A program made the position numbers and the translations under genes. From Candidatus Hodarchaeota archaeon (GTDB lineage: Archaea; Asgardarchaeota; Heimdallarchaeia; Hodarchaeales; Hodarchaeaceae), in NCBI GenBank assembly GCA_016840285.1, contig JAEOSR010000062.1, positions 1 to 64,000 on the forward strand: a stretch of 64,000 nt of DNA, read 5' to 3'. How positions within the stretch are numbered: position 1 is the stretch's first letter; every line of letters starts with the position of its first letter. Below the pieces are notes generated by a model, which was not told the DNA's origin, did no database searches, and was given only the letters and a program-made list of their open reading frames with translations. Shown here piece after piece: positions 20,101-28,330 of this stretch.

Positions 20101-20698
20101 TCCAACAGATGAGGAGTAGTACAAATGAGAACCAGCGGTCAAGGGTTTCTTTCTTGGGAATATATCCAAGAAAAACTGTCAGTTCTTTCGTTAAAAATCC
20201 TATCAATCCCAGAATTACAAACAAATCAAATATGAATCCTTCAACAGGTGGTATTTCGAAATCTGAAACAATTTCTTTGGGTAGAAGGACAATGATAGTA
20301 AAAGCTACTGCAGCAAGGATGCTGAAAATACCGAGGATGACTATAACACTGGATAGATTTTCTTTAAGAGAACTTAACAGCTCTATTCCATGATCGAGTG
20401 TTGTTTTTAATTCACTAGGCGCTGTTGCAGGGGATTCAACATCTGGTTCTAAAGGAGGTTCTTGAAGCGGTTTTTGATCTACATCAGGTTCTTTATGAAC
20501 TAGCGATGGAGCAATAGGATCAATATAGTTACCACAATAAGGGCAGGATTCGGTTCCAAGTTCCAGTTCTTTGTTACACGATGGACATGGTTTACCTTCG
20601 ATCTGTATTTTATGGCCGCATTGAGTACAGAATTTTGCGTGGGGTAATAAGGACGTCCCACACTTTGAACATATGTGGGAGGATTCTCTGTCGCCCAT
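17141..20698 (-). CDS. Very large polytopic membrane protein with N-terminal zinc ribbons
   Basis: The protein has 1185 residues. The N-terminus holds two zinc ribbons: CSKC with CTQC (residues about 10-30) and CPSC with CPYC (about 40-60). A proline-rich linker follows. From residue about 115 to the end there are some thirty or more hydrophobic segments separated by very short loops. This layout resembles the DUF2339-type large membrane proteins, but I cannot confirm the family. It has no ATPase or glycosyltransferase motif that I can see. Its ATG is four bases after the stop of the 561-residue secreted protein, so the two are translated from one message. A role in assembling or exporting the secreted products of this operon is conceivable but unproven. 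Confidence 0.75.
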   Translation of the reverse strand: MGDRESSHICSKCGTSLLPHAKFCTQCGHKIQIEGKPCPSCNKELELGTESCPYCGNYIDPIAPSLVHKEPDVDQKPLQEPPLEPDVESPATAPSELKTTLDHGIELLSSLKENLSSVIVILGIFSILAAVAFTIIVLLPKEIVSDFEIPPVEGFIFDLFVILGLIGFLTKELTVFLGYIPKKETLDRWFSFVLLLICWTNLITFSIGIVETSLFYQIGLTLDIIFVFLSLIIFLIAFLYFRRYQEPLFSGTFIITIMSIVYLVQWIIPIDPIVYTAVIFLTTFGVVVVSHQAKDMILFTGLSVLLPLMFLSPYLLSNSNVIAVIILLVLFPYIEAILERLIVEEKQNINVKSLGELCSTIGMLNVSFSVFYGYLLPELSILILTIPVLGFLFLKAINSDFQRLPLRDGATIIFLLLTLVFFDFILENEKLLILLGVAALLILYSTITVFEYTKVEQKNFLRYVEFLLIASLVVVSMTRLLFIWKIGLVLIPLFTLMLLIQQKKPINHQTARGFVFGSEILILLAFIQSPVFDWLIIPIFSIIAIIGVLILFILDEEDNRIKYSLDLTIFSLIFEATLLVMMLWTKSSSEMLFPVILLLFLTIIILSTQLRQSITPNFLWINSTFLVCFGLMTYWNEFEVSWTVVTVFLTTLPILLEGFRKKSKEDYSLFTVIKSRNLNISISAIGLALIVLFEELDPLSHSVLFFLIPVTWVVLYLFDKRYFNSLSELLIIISPGFIFTFEMLLKQTIFTPITDNQYLYLTLLVFSIPVITLQLDHFLKRKIKTQINPVIIGTALTSLIVMVALWTYSFHPTEYLILVLGLAFALIVSIFLVKWQYESILLLLVSFFPSTLYAGYFDFPSSLALYLIPIFPILINFIMGIKYMKIDLSVILQEFLMLVYFGLFILFSPIELIEYTTALFALFQTSWLFLGLLKRKFNQKTLILTNLVNSAFVLVLMVFIEPLIPELYLIELGIYFPLRTTLIGLTLIIILLIVFFHLVSWQIAKIDSDFSYLMAFVLIFNSSALILSSIQLAIRTTELPLNSIIFGILVIFILLLVISIILYMSISRIKTDISLACIYTTAAWVILSSIYFTNIELVFLWLLFAPLMVLVFLAKQERTLIFIGIIFYFLAGLRLIDYTLEFLLSGTADWITILGLIVFGIELVSLGIYSSISGKNKNTSLVHEV

Positions 20699-20702
20699 TC
20701 AG

Positions 20703-22388
20703 TTAATCCTCACCTTGAGGAGTGTCTACCTCTTTTGAAGGAGTGGATTCTTCGGGAGTTGTTTGTTCTTCTTCAATCCCAATAGAAGTTAATCGTGTAA
20801 AAAGATCCTCAAGATTTTGTGGTGGATAACGTGCTATAATAACCATGCAAGCTAATATGCCTAGAACCACTAAGTAGACCAATCCTTGAGGTAATCTTCT
20901 ATCTGAGCCAATTACTAGGGATAAGGAGTCAGTTTTGTCAATCGATTTGTTCAATACTTGTATTTTGATGTTAATATTTGTTCTTCCAATTTCAGCGTTC
21001 TTCCTTAAAGATACCATTAGAGATGGATTAGGTTCTGATGTTGTTAGATTATAAGGCTCTATTTTTTCTCCCGTAACTATCACTCCATAAGTTATGTTAT
21101 CAGGATTGGCAAGATTTAGATCGATTTGTATTTTTTCCCCGATTGATACAGAAGAAGTATATGTCCCATTTATTAAGTGAAGTGTATTAATTCGCTGCCA
21201 TAATCGAATTAGATTGCTTTCAAGAGTGAAAGGATTCGTTAATGGATAACCATCTGTGCTACAGGAGATGTAGTAAGTGAATGCTCCTGCTTGTTTAAGA
21301 TACTGCTCTATATAAGCATTTGAAAGTACATAAATGCTTTTTATGGTTGCATTCGTTGGGAAAAACCTGCATAAGCGGCTTGACAACAAACTCGCTAAAG
21401 CATTCCCAATTAGACTTTTTCCTTGAACTAAAAGCAGTCCACTCTCTTCAACAACATCAAAGAATAATTTGAAGCCTCTATCCCAGAGATTATTAACAAG
21501 GAAGTCATAAACTGCTTTCCCTCGATTTAAGAACTTAGTATTTTGAGTTTTTTCGTATAAAAGTAAGTTTATTATTCCGTAAAGAGCGTTTGTACGTAAT
21601 TTGAAAATATTATCAGTTGATTCCCCATTTGGAGTCAATACGTTGTATATCGCTCCATTAAATACACCATTTTCGTCTAGAAAATCAGTCATTTGAGTTA
21701 ATACATCGAGAGACAGAGGGGAGTTGAAGCTTGAAGGTATATTCAAAGCTGCCCATATAGTCCAACAAATATGTTCAACAATTTTAAATCTATTTTTTGT
21801 ATATAGAGTTTCATTAAACGTAAAAACAGAATCAATCCACATACCATTAGGCTCTATTAGGTATTCTTCAATAAATTCGTACGTCTGATTAAAGTCCTCC
21901 AAGTAATCAGGCCTTTTCGGGTCATTTTGAGCCAATTTGAGATAACTATTTGCTAGACCTAAGAGCATAAAGAATTGGTCATGTGTGTACTTCCGACTTT
22001 TGACAAAACTTTCTATTTCTTTCGTAAAATCATATGAAGAAACCCAACCGCGTCGGTCGGTATGGAAATTCAATCTAAAGTACTTTGAGCTTGCGTTAAT
22101 AGTTTGATGGGCTATATTCAAGATGTTTGCAGATCCACCATTATCATATTCAGCAAACAATGTACCTGCAGTGAGTGCATTCGTCGTTGCACTTATAACT
22201 GAAGATTTAGGTTGATCTCGAAGGGCTCCCCTGCTATGGAGAAATTTAGAGTTCAATGAGATTGCTTGTTTGTTAACCACACCGAAAAAATCTTCTTCAT
22301 CATTTGGTGTGCTTCTTGCTGATGCAATCGGAATAAATGTTCCAAATAGAAGACAGATAAGAACCAGTGAACCAACTCTTTTCATCAT
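20703..22388 (-). CDS. Secreted, C-terminally anchored helical protein, possible alpha/alpha-barrel
   Basis: The 561-residue protein has a signal peptide (MMKRVG then a hydrophobic run ending near SARS), a long helix-rich body (about 70-400) and a beta-like segment (about 400-490). One transmembrane helix follows (about 500-520), then an acidic cytoplasmic tail of about 40 residues. The body has repeated helix pairs with aromatic residues, for example LLGLANSYLKLA and NALYGIINLLLYE. This recalls (alpha/alpha)6-toroid sugar enzymes such as the N-acylglucosamine 2-epimerase and glycoside hydrolase folds; I cannot identify catalytic residues. It overlaps the stop of the 293-residue gene by four bases (ATGA), which is good evidence for translational coupling. 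Confidence 0.65.
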   Translation of the reverse strand: MMKRVGSLVLICLLFGTFIPIASARSTPNDEEDFFGVVNKQAISLNSKFLHSRGALRDQPKSSVISATTNALTAGTLFAEYDNGGSANILNIAHQTINASSKYFRLNFHTDRRGWVSSYDFTKEIESFVKSRKYTHDQFFMLLGLANSYLKLAQNDPKRPDYLEDFNQTYEFIEEYLIEPNGMWIDSVFTFNETLYTKNRFKIVEHICWTIWAALNIPSSFNSPLSLDVLTQMTDFLDENGVFNGAIYNVLTPNGESTDNIFKLRTNALYGIINLLLYEKTQNTKFLNRGKAVYDFLVNNLWDRGFKLFFDVVEESGLLLVQGKSLIGNALASLLSSRLCRFFPTNATIKSIYVLSNAYIEQYLKQAGAFTYYISCSTDGYPLTNPFTLESNLIRLWQRINTLHLINGTYTSSVSIGEKIQIDLNLANPDNITYGVIVTGEKIEPYNLTTSEPNPSLMVSLRKNAEIGRTNINIKIQVLNKSIDKTDSLSLVIGSDRRLPQGLVYLVVLGILACMVIIARYPPQNLEDLFTRLTSIGIEEEQTTPEESTPSKEVDTPQGED

Positions 22389-23266
22389 CTATTCTCCCTC
22401 CTTCGTAACTTACCAACTGATATAGTGACAAAAACAATACTCACAAGTACTATCCATAGTTCAAATGAAGTTGCTGCCCCCATTTCTTGACGAGGTGGTC
22501 CATATTCTGAACTTGATTCTTCTTCAGCAACTGTTGATTCTGCTGGTGGTGGTTTTTCTTCCTCCTCAAAGACTGGTATCTTTCGGTCTTGGGGACCTGC
22601 AAATAAGACATGAACATAGTTAGAGGCGTTAGCATAATCTGGGTATGGTCCACCTTTCCACGTCCCATTGATACCCAAGTCGTCTAATTCAACATCCATT
22701 GAAATACCAATGATTGTTGTTTCAGGATTCTGGATTTGAAGATCATGAAGATGATCATTTGTTTGCATTGGTATTTTTAATTCAAAAATAGTATTCTCTC
22801 TACCAACTGAAGAGAAAGTTCTCCTTGAAGCAGTGAAATCATCTTCTTGTAAATCAGAATAGGCTTCAGGATAGGTCTGGAGGTAATATTCATCATCGTA
22901 AGAGAAATAGCGGTCTTCTAAAGTCAATGTTTTTGCATCTTCCGCCCACCCACCGTCTGCATCTACATCAAAATTGATTCTCCAAATCAGATCTTCATCT
23001 GTGATATCATCTAATATTCTCACACCTAAGTATAAATAAGTATAATCATTTTTAACGTAAAGAAAACCAGTAAAGTTTAATATCGAAAATTCTATTTTAC
23101 CTGCTTCTAACCAATCAGTTAATACAGTATATTTGCCATAACCTAGAGTATTCCAAAAACTGTTCACGAATGTATCACTACTTTTCGCAAATGTAGGTGT
23201 CAGTAAAAATTGCATGCTAATGCAAGCAATAATGAGTAAGTAATATTTTTTATGCGTTTTTTTCAT
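22385..23266 (-). CDS. Secreted CBM9/DOMON-like protein with C-terminal sorting-type anchor
   Basis: The protein has 293 residues and an N-terminal signal peptide (lysine-rich start, hydrophobic run, FAKS). The body shows the pattern of a CBM9/DOMON-type beta-sandwich: a YLYLGVRI strand, the acidic DVDADGGW turn, and an ENTIFELKIPM strand. In known proteins this fold binds sugars or haem. A Pro/Glu/Ser-rich spacer follows, then GAATSFEL, a hydrophobic helix and a basic tail (LRRREN). This tripartite end looks like an archaeal CTERM sorting signal and resembles that of the 39036-43637 protein. Next in the operon is the 561-residue anchored protein, overlapping by four bases. Confidence 0.65.
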   Translation of the reverse strand: MKKTHKKYYLLIIACISMQFLLTPTFAKSSDTFVNSFWNTLGYGKYTVLTDWLEAGKIEFSILNFTGFLYVKNDYTYLYLGVRILDDITDEDLIWRINFDVDADGGWAEDAKTLTLEDRYFSYDDEYYLQTYPEAYSDLQEDDFTASRRTFSSVGRENTIFELKIPMQTNDHLHDLQIQNPETTIIGISMDVELDDLGINGTWKGGPYPDYANASNYVHVLFAGPQDRKIPVFEEEEKPPPAESTVAEEESSSEYGPPRQEMGAATSFELWIVLVSIVFVTISVGKLRRRENR

Positions 23267-23279
23267 TTTTATTTCAACC

Positions 23280-23516
23280 TCAAATTAAATTTAACTGAAT
23301 TTGATTTGGAGAACATTTACATTCAACTTTATAAGAAAATTGTACAATTAAGTGATCTAGGTACATAACTCTCCTTAAATGCTTTTCCACGATAGGCAAT
23401 ACTTCAGTAATAACCCTTAACATTCCTTCTAACTTAGTTGATATCCGTTTTCTAATGAAATTTTCCTCTGACAGCACAAATAATATAGCGATTGTGTTTT
23501 TATCAACAAATATCAT
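23280..23516 (-). CDS. Small hypothetical protein at the head of the leftward operon
   Basis: The frame codes for 78 residues from an ATG that faces the divergent operator. A TATA-like tttttaaac (on the minus strand, about 23541-23549) lies about 25-30 bases before it. The sequence (for example FIRKRISTKLEGMLRVITEVLP) is compatible with a helix from an Asgard roadblock/longin-type domain, but the similarity is weak. It ends 13 bases before the ATG of the secreted CBM9-like gene. It may be real, or it may be merely the leader of that gene. No catalytic or metal-binding motif is visible apart from CKC near the end. Confidence 0.4.
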   Translation of the reverse strand: MIFVDKNTIAILFVLSEENFIRKRISTKLEGMLRVITEVLPIVEKHLRRVMYLDHLIVQFSYKVECKCSPNQIQLNLI

Positions 23517-23548
23517 CGTTTATAATCAAAGCTCATCTATGTTTAAAA

Positions 23549-23572
23549 ACGTTGCGCAACATTGCGCAACGT
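23549..23572. promoter_or_regulatory. Perfect 11-bp inverted repeat, probable operator of the divergent operons
   Basis: The arms ACGTTGCGCAA and TTGCGCAACGT are separated by CA. Each arm itself contains the 8-bp palindrome TTGCGCAA. The element lies between the starts of the leftward (23516) and rightward (23605/23611) genes and abuts a TATA-like box on each side. A regulator bound here could block both promoters. The neighbouring winged-helix protein is the obvious candidate, which is inference. Confidence 0.75.
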
Positions 23573-23600
23573 ATATAAACCAATCTCATTATATATAAAA
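23571..23600 (+). promoter_or_regulatory. TATA-like promoter elements of the wHTH-MinD operon
   Basis: Two boxes are seen: gtatataaac at 23571-23580, touching the inverted repeat, and atatataaaa at about 23591-23600. The first is about 27 bases before the GTG at 23605, as expected for a leaderless message. Confidence 0.5.
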
Positions 23601-23610
23601 ATAGGTGAAA

Positions 23611-24036
23611 ATGTCTAATAACAATGTCTTAGGAGATATCTTAAAGGAAATTAAGAAAATCTCTCATCAATTGATGACTATTGAAGGTTCTTTGTCTAAT
23701 TTACATGCTTTTTTAGAGAGAACAAAAGGAATAGAGGGATTAGAAGACTCAAGCTCGCATGAAGTTGAAGAATCCATCATGCCTACAAGCTTAGATGTAT
23801 TGAATTTACAAGGATCAAGGCCAGGGTTATTTAAAACTTATAAAGCAATCCAAAAACAAGACGATTGGGTCACGAGTTCTGATATAGCAGCCGAGACTGG
23901 ACGTAGCAGAGGATTAGAGTCTCGTTATTTAAACTATCTTGCTGACAAAAGCTTTATTTTGAAAAAAAGAGTGAAAATAACTCCTGAAAGTAAGGCAACA
24001 GAAGTCCTGTATAAGATATTGGGAGATGTCGAATAA
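23611..24036 (+). CDS. Winged-helix DNA-binding protein with N-terminal coiled coil
   Basis: The protein has about 141 residues. A predicted coiled coil fills the first 45 (ILKEIKKISHQLMTIE and following heptads). After an acidic linker there is a winged helix at about 75-140: a first helix LFKTYKAIQK, the helix-turn-helix SSDIAAETGRSRGLESRYLNYLA, then a wing KKRVKITPESKA. The start may be GTG at 23605 or ATG at 23611; I use the ATG. Its TAA is immediately followed by the ATG of the MinD-like gene. Because it sits next to the 24-bp inverted repeat it may be an autoregulator of both divergent operons. The coiled coil could instead tether it to the ATPase. Confidence 0.75.
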   Translation: MSNNNVLGDILKEIKKISHQLMTIEGSLSNLHAFLERTKGIEGLEDSSSHEVEESIMPTSLDVLNLQGSRPGLFKTYKAIQKQDDWVTSSDIAAETGRSRGLESRYLNYLADKSFILKKRVKITPESKATEVLYKILGDVE

Positions 24037-24858
24037 ATGGAGACAATTACTTTTCATAGCTATCGGGGAGGTGTCGGAAAGACCCTTCTATCAGTGAACA
24101 CTGCTGTACAATTAGCAACTCTCAATAAGAAGGTTTGTTTGATCGACTTTGATCTTCGCGCTCCCTCTCTCCAGTCCTATTTACCTTCCAATTCCCTTAT
24201 TAAAGAATCAGGTAAAAAAACGTTAACAGAATTCCTAGTTGGAAATATTGAACCAAGAGATGTCCTCATCTCAACGAATATAGAGAATTTTGACTGTGTT
24301 TTTTCTGGTATCGAGGTTCTTCAACAGCCCAAAGTTCGTTCAAAGCTGACCCAACATGGAGAAGGGAGAATTCTTGCAAAGCTTTTTGAATTCACACGTT
24401 ATTGTAATTCTCAGAATTATGAATTCTTGATCATTGATTGCATGCCTGGTATCACCTTTCGATCACTTGATGCCTTGGTTGTCTCGGATAAAATAATGAT
24501 TGTCACACGACCAGTTAAATCCGAAATAAAGGGATTGAGCATACTAATATCAGAATGTTATTCTAAACTAGAGGGAGTAGAATTTTTTGCGATTATGAAT
24601 CAAATAGAGCATCGGGAGGATATAGCTTTTGAACCTAATCCCCAAGATGTAAAAGTAGCAGAAGAGAATGTTCAGAACATATGGGAGAGTTTAAGTAATA
24701 ATGAAAAATCAATTCCTATACGTCCTATTTACTCCTTTCGTCGAATTCCTTTCGTAACAGAAAGAATATATGTATTAAAAGAGAAACAACATTCTTTTTC
24801 GCAAGATATTGAGAAATTTTGTAATAATCTATTAGAGACGAGTCAATCGATGAAGTGA
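24037..24858 (+). CDS. MinD/ParA-like P-loop ATPase with Arg in place of the signature Lys
   Basis: The protein is a 273-residue SIMIBI-class ATPase. The deviant Walker A reads YRGGVGKT at residues 9-16, followed by a switch-like VCLIDFDLRAPS (about 33-44) and a Walker B FLIIDCMPG (about 131-139). The usual first lysine of the KGGxGKT motif, which reaches across the dimer, is arginine here. SYRGG variants are known in some bacterial relatives. I see no C-terminal amphipathic MinD helix. The gene is coupled to the winged-helix gene (stop and start adjacent, GGGAGATG upstream). Seven bases later an anchored membrane protein begins. Known relatives position DNA, division proteins or envelope machines; the context here points to the envelope. 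Confidence 0.85.
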   Translation: METITFHSYRGGVGKTLLSVNTAVQLATLNKKVCLIDFDLRAPSLQSYLPSNSLIKESGKKTLTEFLVGNIEPRDVLISTNIENFDCVFSGIEVLQQPKVRSKLTQHGEGRILAKLFEFTRYCNSQNYEFLIIDCMPGITFRSLDALVVSDKIMIVTRPVKSEIKGLSILISECYSKLEGVEFFAIMNQIEHREDIAFEPNPQDVKVAEENVQNIWESLSNNEKSIPIRPIYSFRRIPFVTERIYVLKEKQHSFSQDIEKFCNNLLETSQSMK

Positions 24859-24865
24859 GGATGAA

Positions 24866-26329
24866 ATGAGCGAAGTTCGTGGTCAAAAAGGTTTTGAGGG
24901 GCCTTCTGAGCAAGAACTTGAGGATTATATCAAGCAGAGTCGAAAATCAATTTCACGGATGCAGAAAGGTAATCCCCCACTATTTTTTCGACCCAAGAAG
25001 AACAGGACAAAAATCATATTTGGAATTGTCTTCCTCCTTGTTATTCCTACTGCTTTTCTTTCTATTGCTTCTCTCATGAGTAATTATTCTTCAAATGGTA
25101 ATCTTAACAATACAACTGGAATTATCACAACTCAAACAACTGAATCCCTACCCGAGACTACTACACCAATACCAGAAGAATATGAACCAGAACAAGTAAC
25201 CAGAAGCTTGGAGAATATTATTAATGAAATGATTTCTTCAGATCATTCAACAATTAATCCAGTTATAATTGATGGTTCTATTAATAAATCTCGTCTAATC
25301 TCGGATACTGAACTGTTAGATCTAATATGGTACTTAAACCAATTTGAAAGCGGTTCAAAATGGTGGAATATTGGAAGGGAGCTGCTTTTCGAAAAATTTC
25401 CACTATGGAATGAATCATATACAGATTTAGAGGAATGTGAGCTACAAATCAAAGCATTAAGAAGTTTTCTTGTCTATAAGCCTGAAGAGATACTCCTAGA
25501 CATGTATAATCTTGAGATTTTTCATAATTCTTGCACATTTCTATGGGAAACAATACTTCCTAAGATTGACAACTTAACTAGTACTCTGGGTTCTTCCCCA
25601 AATAATTCATTTCGATTGGCAGGTAACCAGATTCTTTTCATCGAATTTCTTTCTAAAGCTGTTAAATTTACCAACCTTTTCAATTTATCATTGTTAAATG
25701 ATTATGCTAAAAATGCCGTGGAAACTCTTGATCAGTTAACAGACAGAACTACTGGCATTCCTGAATCTTTTGATGTAAATTTATCTCAGTCATCCTCAAT
25801 CTTTCACAGTAAACATCAGGCAAAGCTTATTCTTGCGTTAAATTGGCTTGATAATTCGTTCGATATTGGATCTTCAGTTAATCTTCTCATTAATCGCTTA
25901 AATAAATTCATTACCAACCATTTATTCAACGAAGATTGGAGTTATAGTGCATATTATAATTCTTCTAATCGTGAACGATCTGATGAAATTCTTGCAGGTG
26001 ATCAGAGTCTTATTATTCGTTGTAAAGTATTGTTTGAACACCTCCAATCTGGTAAATACATCGCTGGAGAGTTAATCGAAAAATTGAAGGCTCCAAATTC
26101 TGGTTTCTATTCTTCTTCCACAGATCAAAATTTACAGTACCTTCTTGATCAGGTACAAATCTTACTAGCATTCCAAGACCTCATTCTACTTGAATCGATT
26201 ATTTATCCTCCAACTGAGGGGCCTAGTGCAGCTACTTGGGGTTTTGGGGTGATTTTAATCCTATTATCACTCAGTTTTATCCCCTTCAAGAGAAAGCTAT
26301 GTAAGAGGAAACACTCTTCTACAGATTAA
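24866..26329 (+). CDS. Membrane-anchored extracytoplasmic helical protein
   Basis: The protein has 487 residues. A charged cytoplasmic head of about 45 residues precedes a transmembrane helix (IIFGIVFLLVIPTAFLSI, about 50-67). A Thr/Pro/Glu-rich stalk follows, then a helix-rich body (about 110-440), a second hydrophobic helix (about 455-472) and a basic tail. The body has paired helices with conserved aromatic residues and recalls the alpha/alpha-toroid body of the 561-residue protein across the operator. That likeness is an impression, not an alignment. The gene begins at ATG 24866 with GAGG five bases before it, right after the MinD-like gene. The ATPase may act on its cytoplasmic head. Confidence 0.6.
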   Translation: MSEVRGQKGFEGPSEQELEDYIKQSRKSISRMQKGNPPLFFRPKKNRTKIIFGIVFLLVIPTAFLSIASLMSNYSSNGNLNNTTGIITTQTTESLPETTTPIPEEYEPEQVTRSLENIINEMISSDHSTINPVIIDGSINKSRLISDTELLDLIWYLNQFESGSKWWNIGRELLFEKFPLWNESYTDLEECELQIKALRSFLVYKPEEILLDMYNLEIFHNSCTFLWETILPKIDNLTSTLGSSPNNSFRLAGNQILFIEFLSKAVKFTNLFNLSLLNDYAKNAVETLDQLTDRTTGIPESFDVNLSQSSSIFHSKHQAKLILALNWLDNSFDIGSSVNLLINRLNKFITNHLFNEDWSYSAYYNSSNRERSDEILAGDQSLIIRCKVLFEHLQSGKYIAGELIEKLKAPNSGFYSSSTDQNLQYLLDQVQILLAFQDLILLESIIYPPTEGPSAATWGFGVILILLSLSFIPFKRKLCKRKHSSTD

Positions 26330-26394
26330 GTAGAATATGTCCGTTCTTTCGAGTGAAGGTTTTCTAGGTCTATTAGGTAAAAAATTGACGAGAT

Positions 26395-28320
26395 TCAATG
26401 ATGGTTGAAATATTGGTGATGTTGAGAAATCTGTTTCATTATTTCTGTTTGATAAGGTCTAGGGATTTCATACAGCTGAAAAACGATGCTATCTATTTCA
26501 GATTGAAGTTTTTTTATTCTTCCAGAGGATGTACAAATGGGACATAAGTGCTTTAATATTTCTGAGGATGAAGAGCATGTTTGGAGAAATTTTTGAATGA
26601 GTAAGACCTTCTGATGAAGTGTTTGCCATTGTTCATGGTTCTCAGACCTTTTTTGAGGAAGAGGGATTAAACTAAGATCTGAAGGCGGAACAGCTGCGGT
26701 TAAATTGATTTGGTGCATATACCAGTTGATTAAGAGGGAGTTAAAGACCCCTAATAAAGCTTCAGCTGATACCAACCAATTAACTGGAAAATCTGGTGTG
26801 AGAAGTATGTAGTTAATATTATTTTCAACCCATATTCGCTCATTGATTTTAAGATGTTGTTTGCTAATCTTTGCAGCGATAATCCTGCGAAGCTGTTCTC
26901 TAGCAGTAATCCTTTGAAATACAATTCGGGGAACGATAGCATGATTTTCTCTAAAGATACGGTCTTTATTGGTCTCAGGTCTTCTATACCATCTAGCTTT
27001 TTGACGATCTTCTTTAAGATTAATTGAGTATGGAGAAACGTTTTTTCCATTCAATATTATATCATAATTAGAACTCCTGAGATTTCCATGTATTTCTTTG
27101 AAGTAATAAGGCCTTATTTTCTTATCTGCAGGTCTAATTTCCCCACTCTGGACTCTGAAAATATCTTTCAGTCGAATAGAATTAGTGTGTAAAAGCTTCA
27201 AAATTTCAAATGTTTCTAGACAAGGTGATGGAATCATCTTCCTTAAATGAACTAACTGTGATGTAGGAATGCAATTCTCATCTGATTCACCATGAATCAA
27301 TGATTTCATATTGAAAGTTCGAATTATTCGGGTTTTGTGTTCAGAAATTCCATTATTTTTACGCATAACTAAGATACAAGTCCCTTGTAAGACATTTGGG
27401 AAGATTTGAGTTCGACTGACAAAATCTACAATCTCTTCAATGATAAAATGAGTATGTAAAAAATTTCGAACTCTTTGACTGTACCTATCTGTCAGTACAG
27501 AGTTTGAAGTTAAAAAAACTGTTATGCCATTTGGAGCTAATAGGTCATAAACTCGAACAAAGAAAAGATGATAGAGATTAAAACGATTAACAAATAATTG
27601 CTTCCGATACAACTTCCGATAAAGATGGTTATCCTCGGGTGAGATAGCTTTTGTTACATATGGGGGATTACATAAAATCAAATCAAAACCTGTTCTTTCA
27701 TTGTTAAAAATCGTTGGGAACTCTTTATGCCAATGGAAGATTCTATTTTCATTTTTGTTTAGAAGTTCTAAATTTTCCTGATCATTTGGGAGGATATTTC
27801 CAAGTAAAACATTTCCTAATCGGATATGATGTCCTAGTGCTTGTTGTACTTCTTTTGTTTTCTTTAAACTCTGATTTGGTTTACTAACTCCTAATACCCA
27901 TGATATTAGATTCTTTCTACAAGAATATATGGCTTGAGGGCTATTATCTACCCCATACAAATTCTTTTTATAGAAATCTAGTTTTAATTGTGTCGAATCT
28001 ATTGAGGTTCTTTTAGGATGGATTGATTCAAGAATATTACCTGCTGCTATTAGAAAAGCTCCATTCCCAACTCCTAGATCTAAGATTTTAATGTTTCTTA
28101 CTTGTTCGTTCATTTGTATGCGAACTGAATGAGTTAAAGTTTCTTTGGCAAATTTCAATTTAAGATTCTGCTCAAATATGTTTGTCCATTGCTTTTGAGG
28201 TAATCGTTGGCGAAAAAATTGTTGAAATGCAGACCAAACAACAAATTGAGCTAGTATATGAGGTGTGTAATATGTCCCCATAGATTCTTTTTTTGAGGAT
28301 TTCATTGAAAAAAAATCCAT
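26395..28320 (-). CDS. Eco57I/TaqI-type adenine-specific DNA methyltransferase
   Basis: The 641-residue protein begins with the YYTPHILAQFVV motif typical of this family. It carries SAM-binding motif I, DLGVGNGAFLIAA (about 97-109), and the N6-adenine catalytic motif NPPY near residue 220. Residues about 380-570 form a TaqI-like target recognition region (RVQSGEIRP, NYILLTPDFPVNW, and the NLTAAVPPSDLSLIPLP end). A CPICTSSG segment near 595 may bind zinc. There is no N-terminal PD-(D/E)xK nuclease domain, so it is not a complete type IIG enzyme. It begins ten bases after the stop of the beta-class methyltransferase and is the last gene of a three-gene methylation operon. Confidence 0.85.
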   Translation of the reverse strand: MDFFSMKSSKKESMGTYYTPHILAQFVVWSAFQQFFRQRLPQKQWTNIFEQNLKLKFAKETLTHSVRIQMNEQVRNIKILDLGVGNGAFLIAAGNILESIHPKRTSIDSTQLKLDFYKKNLYGVDNSPQAIYSCRKNLISWVLGVSKPNQSLKKTKEVQQALGHHIRLGNVLLGNILPNDQENLELLNKNENRIFHWHKEFPTIFNNERTGFDLILCNPPYVTKAISPEDNHLYRKLYRKQLFVNRFNLYHLFFVRVYDLLAPNGITVFLTSNSVLTDRYSQRVRNFLHTHFIIEEIVDFVSRTQIFPNVLQGTCILVMRKNNGISEHKTRIIRTFNMKSLIHGESDENCIPTSQLVHLRKMIPSPCLETFEILKLLHTNSIRLKDIFRVQSGEIRPADKKIRPYYFKEIHGNLRSSNYDIILNGKNVSPYSINLKEDRQKARWYRRPETNKDRIFRENHAIVPRIVFQRITAREQLRRIIAAKISKQHLKINERIWVENNINYILLTPDFPVNWLVSAEALLGVFNSLLINWYMHQINLTAAVPPSDLSLIPLPQKRSENHEQWQTLHQKVLLIQKFLQTCSSSSEILKHLCPICTSSGRIKKLQSEIDSIVFQLYEIPRPYQTEIMKQISQHHQYFNHH

Positions 28321-28330
28321 TTAATACTCT

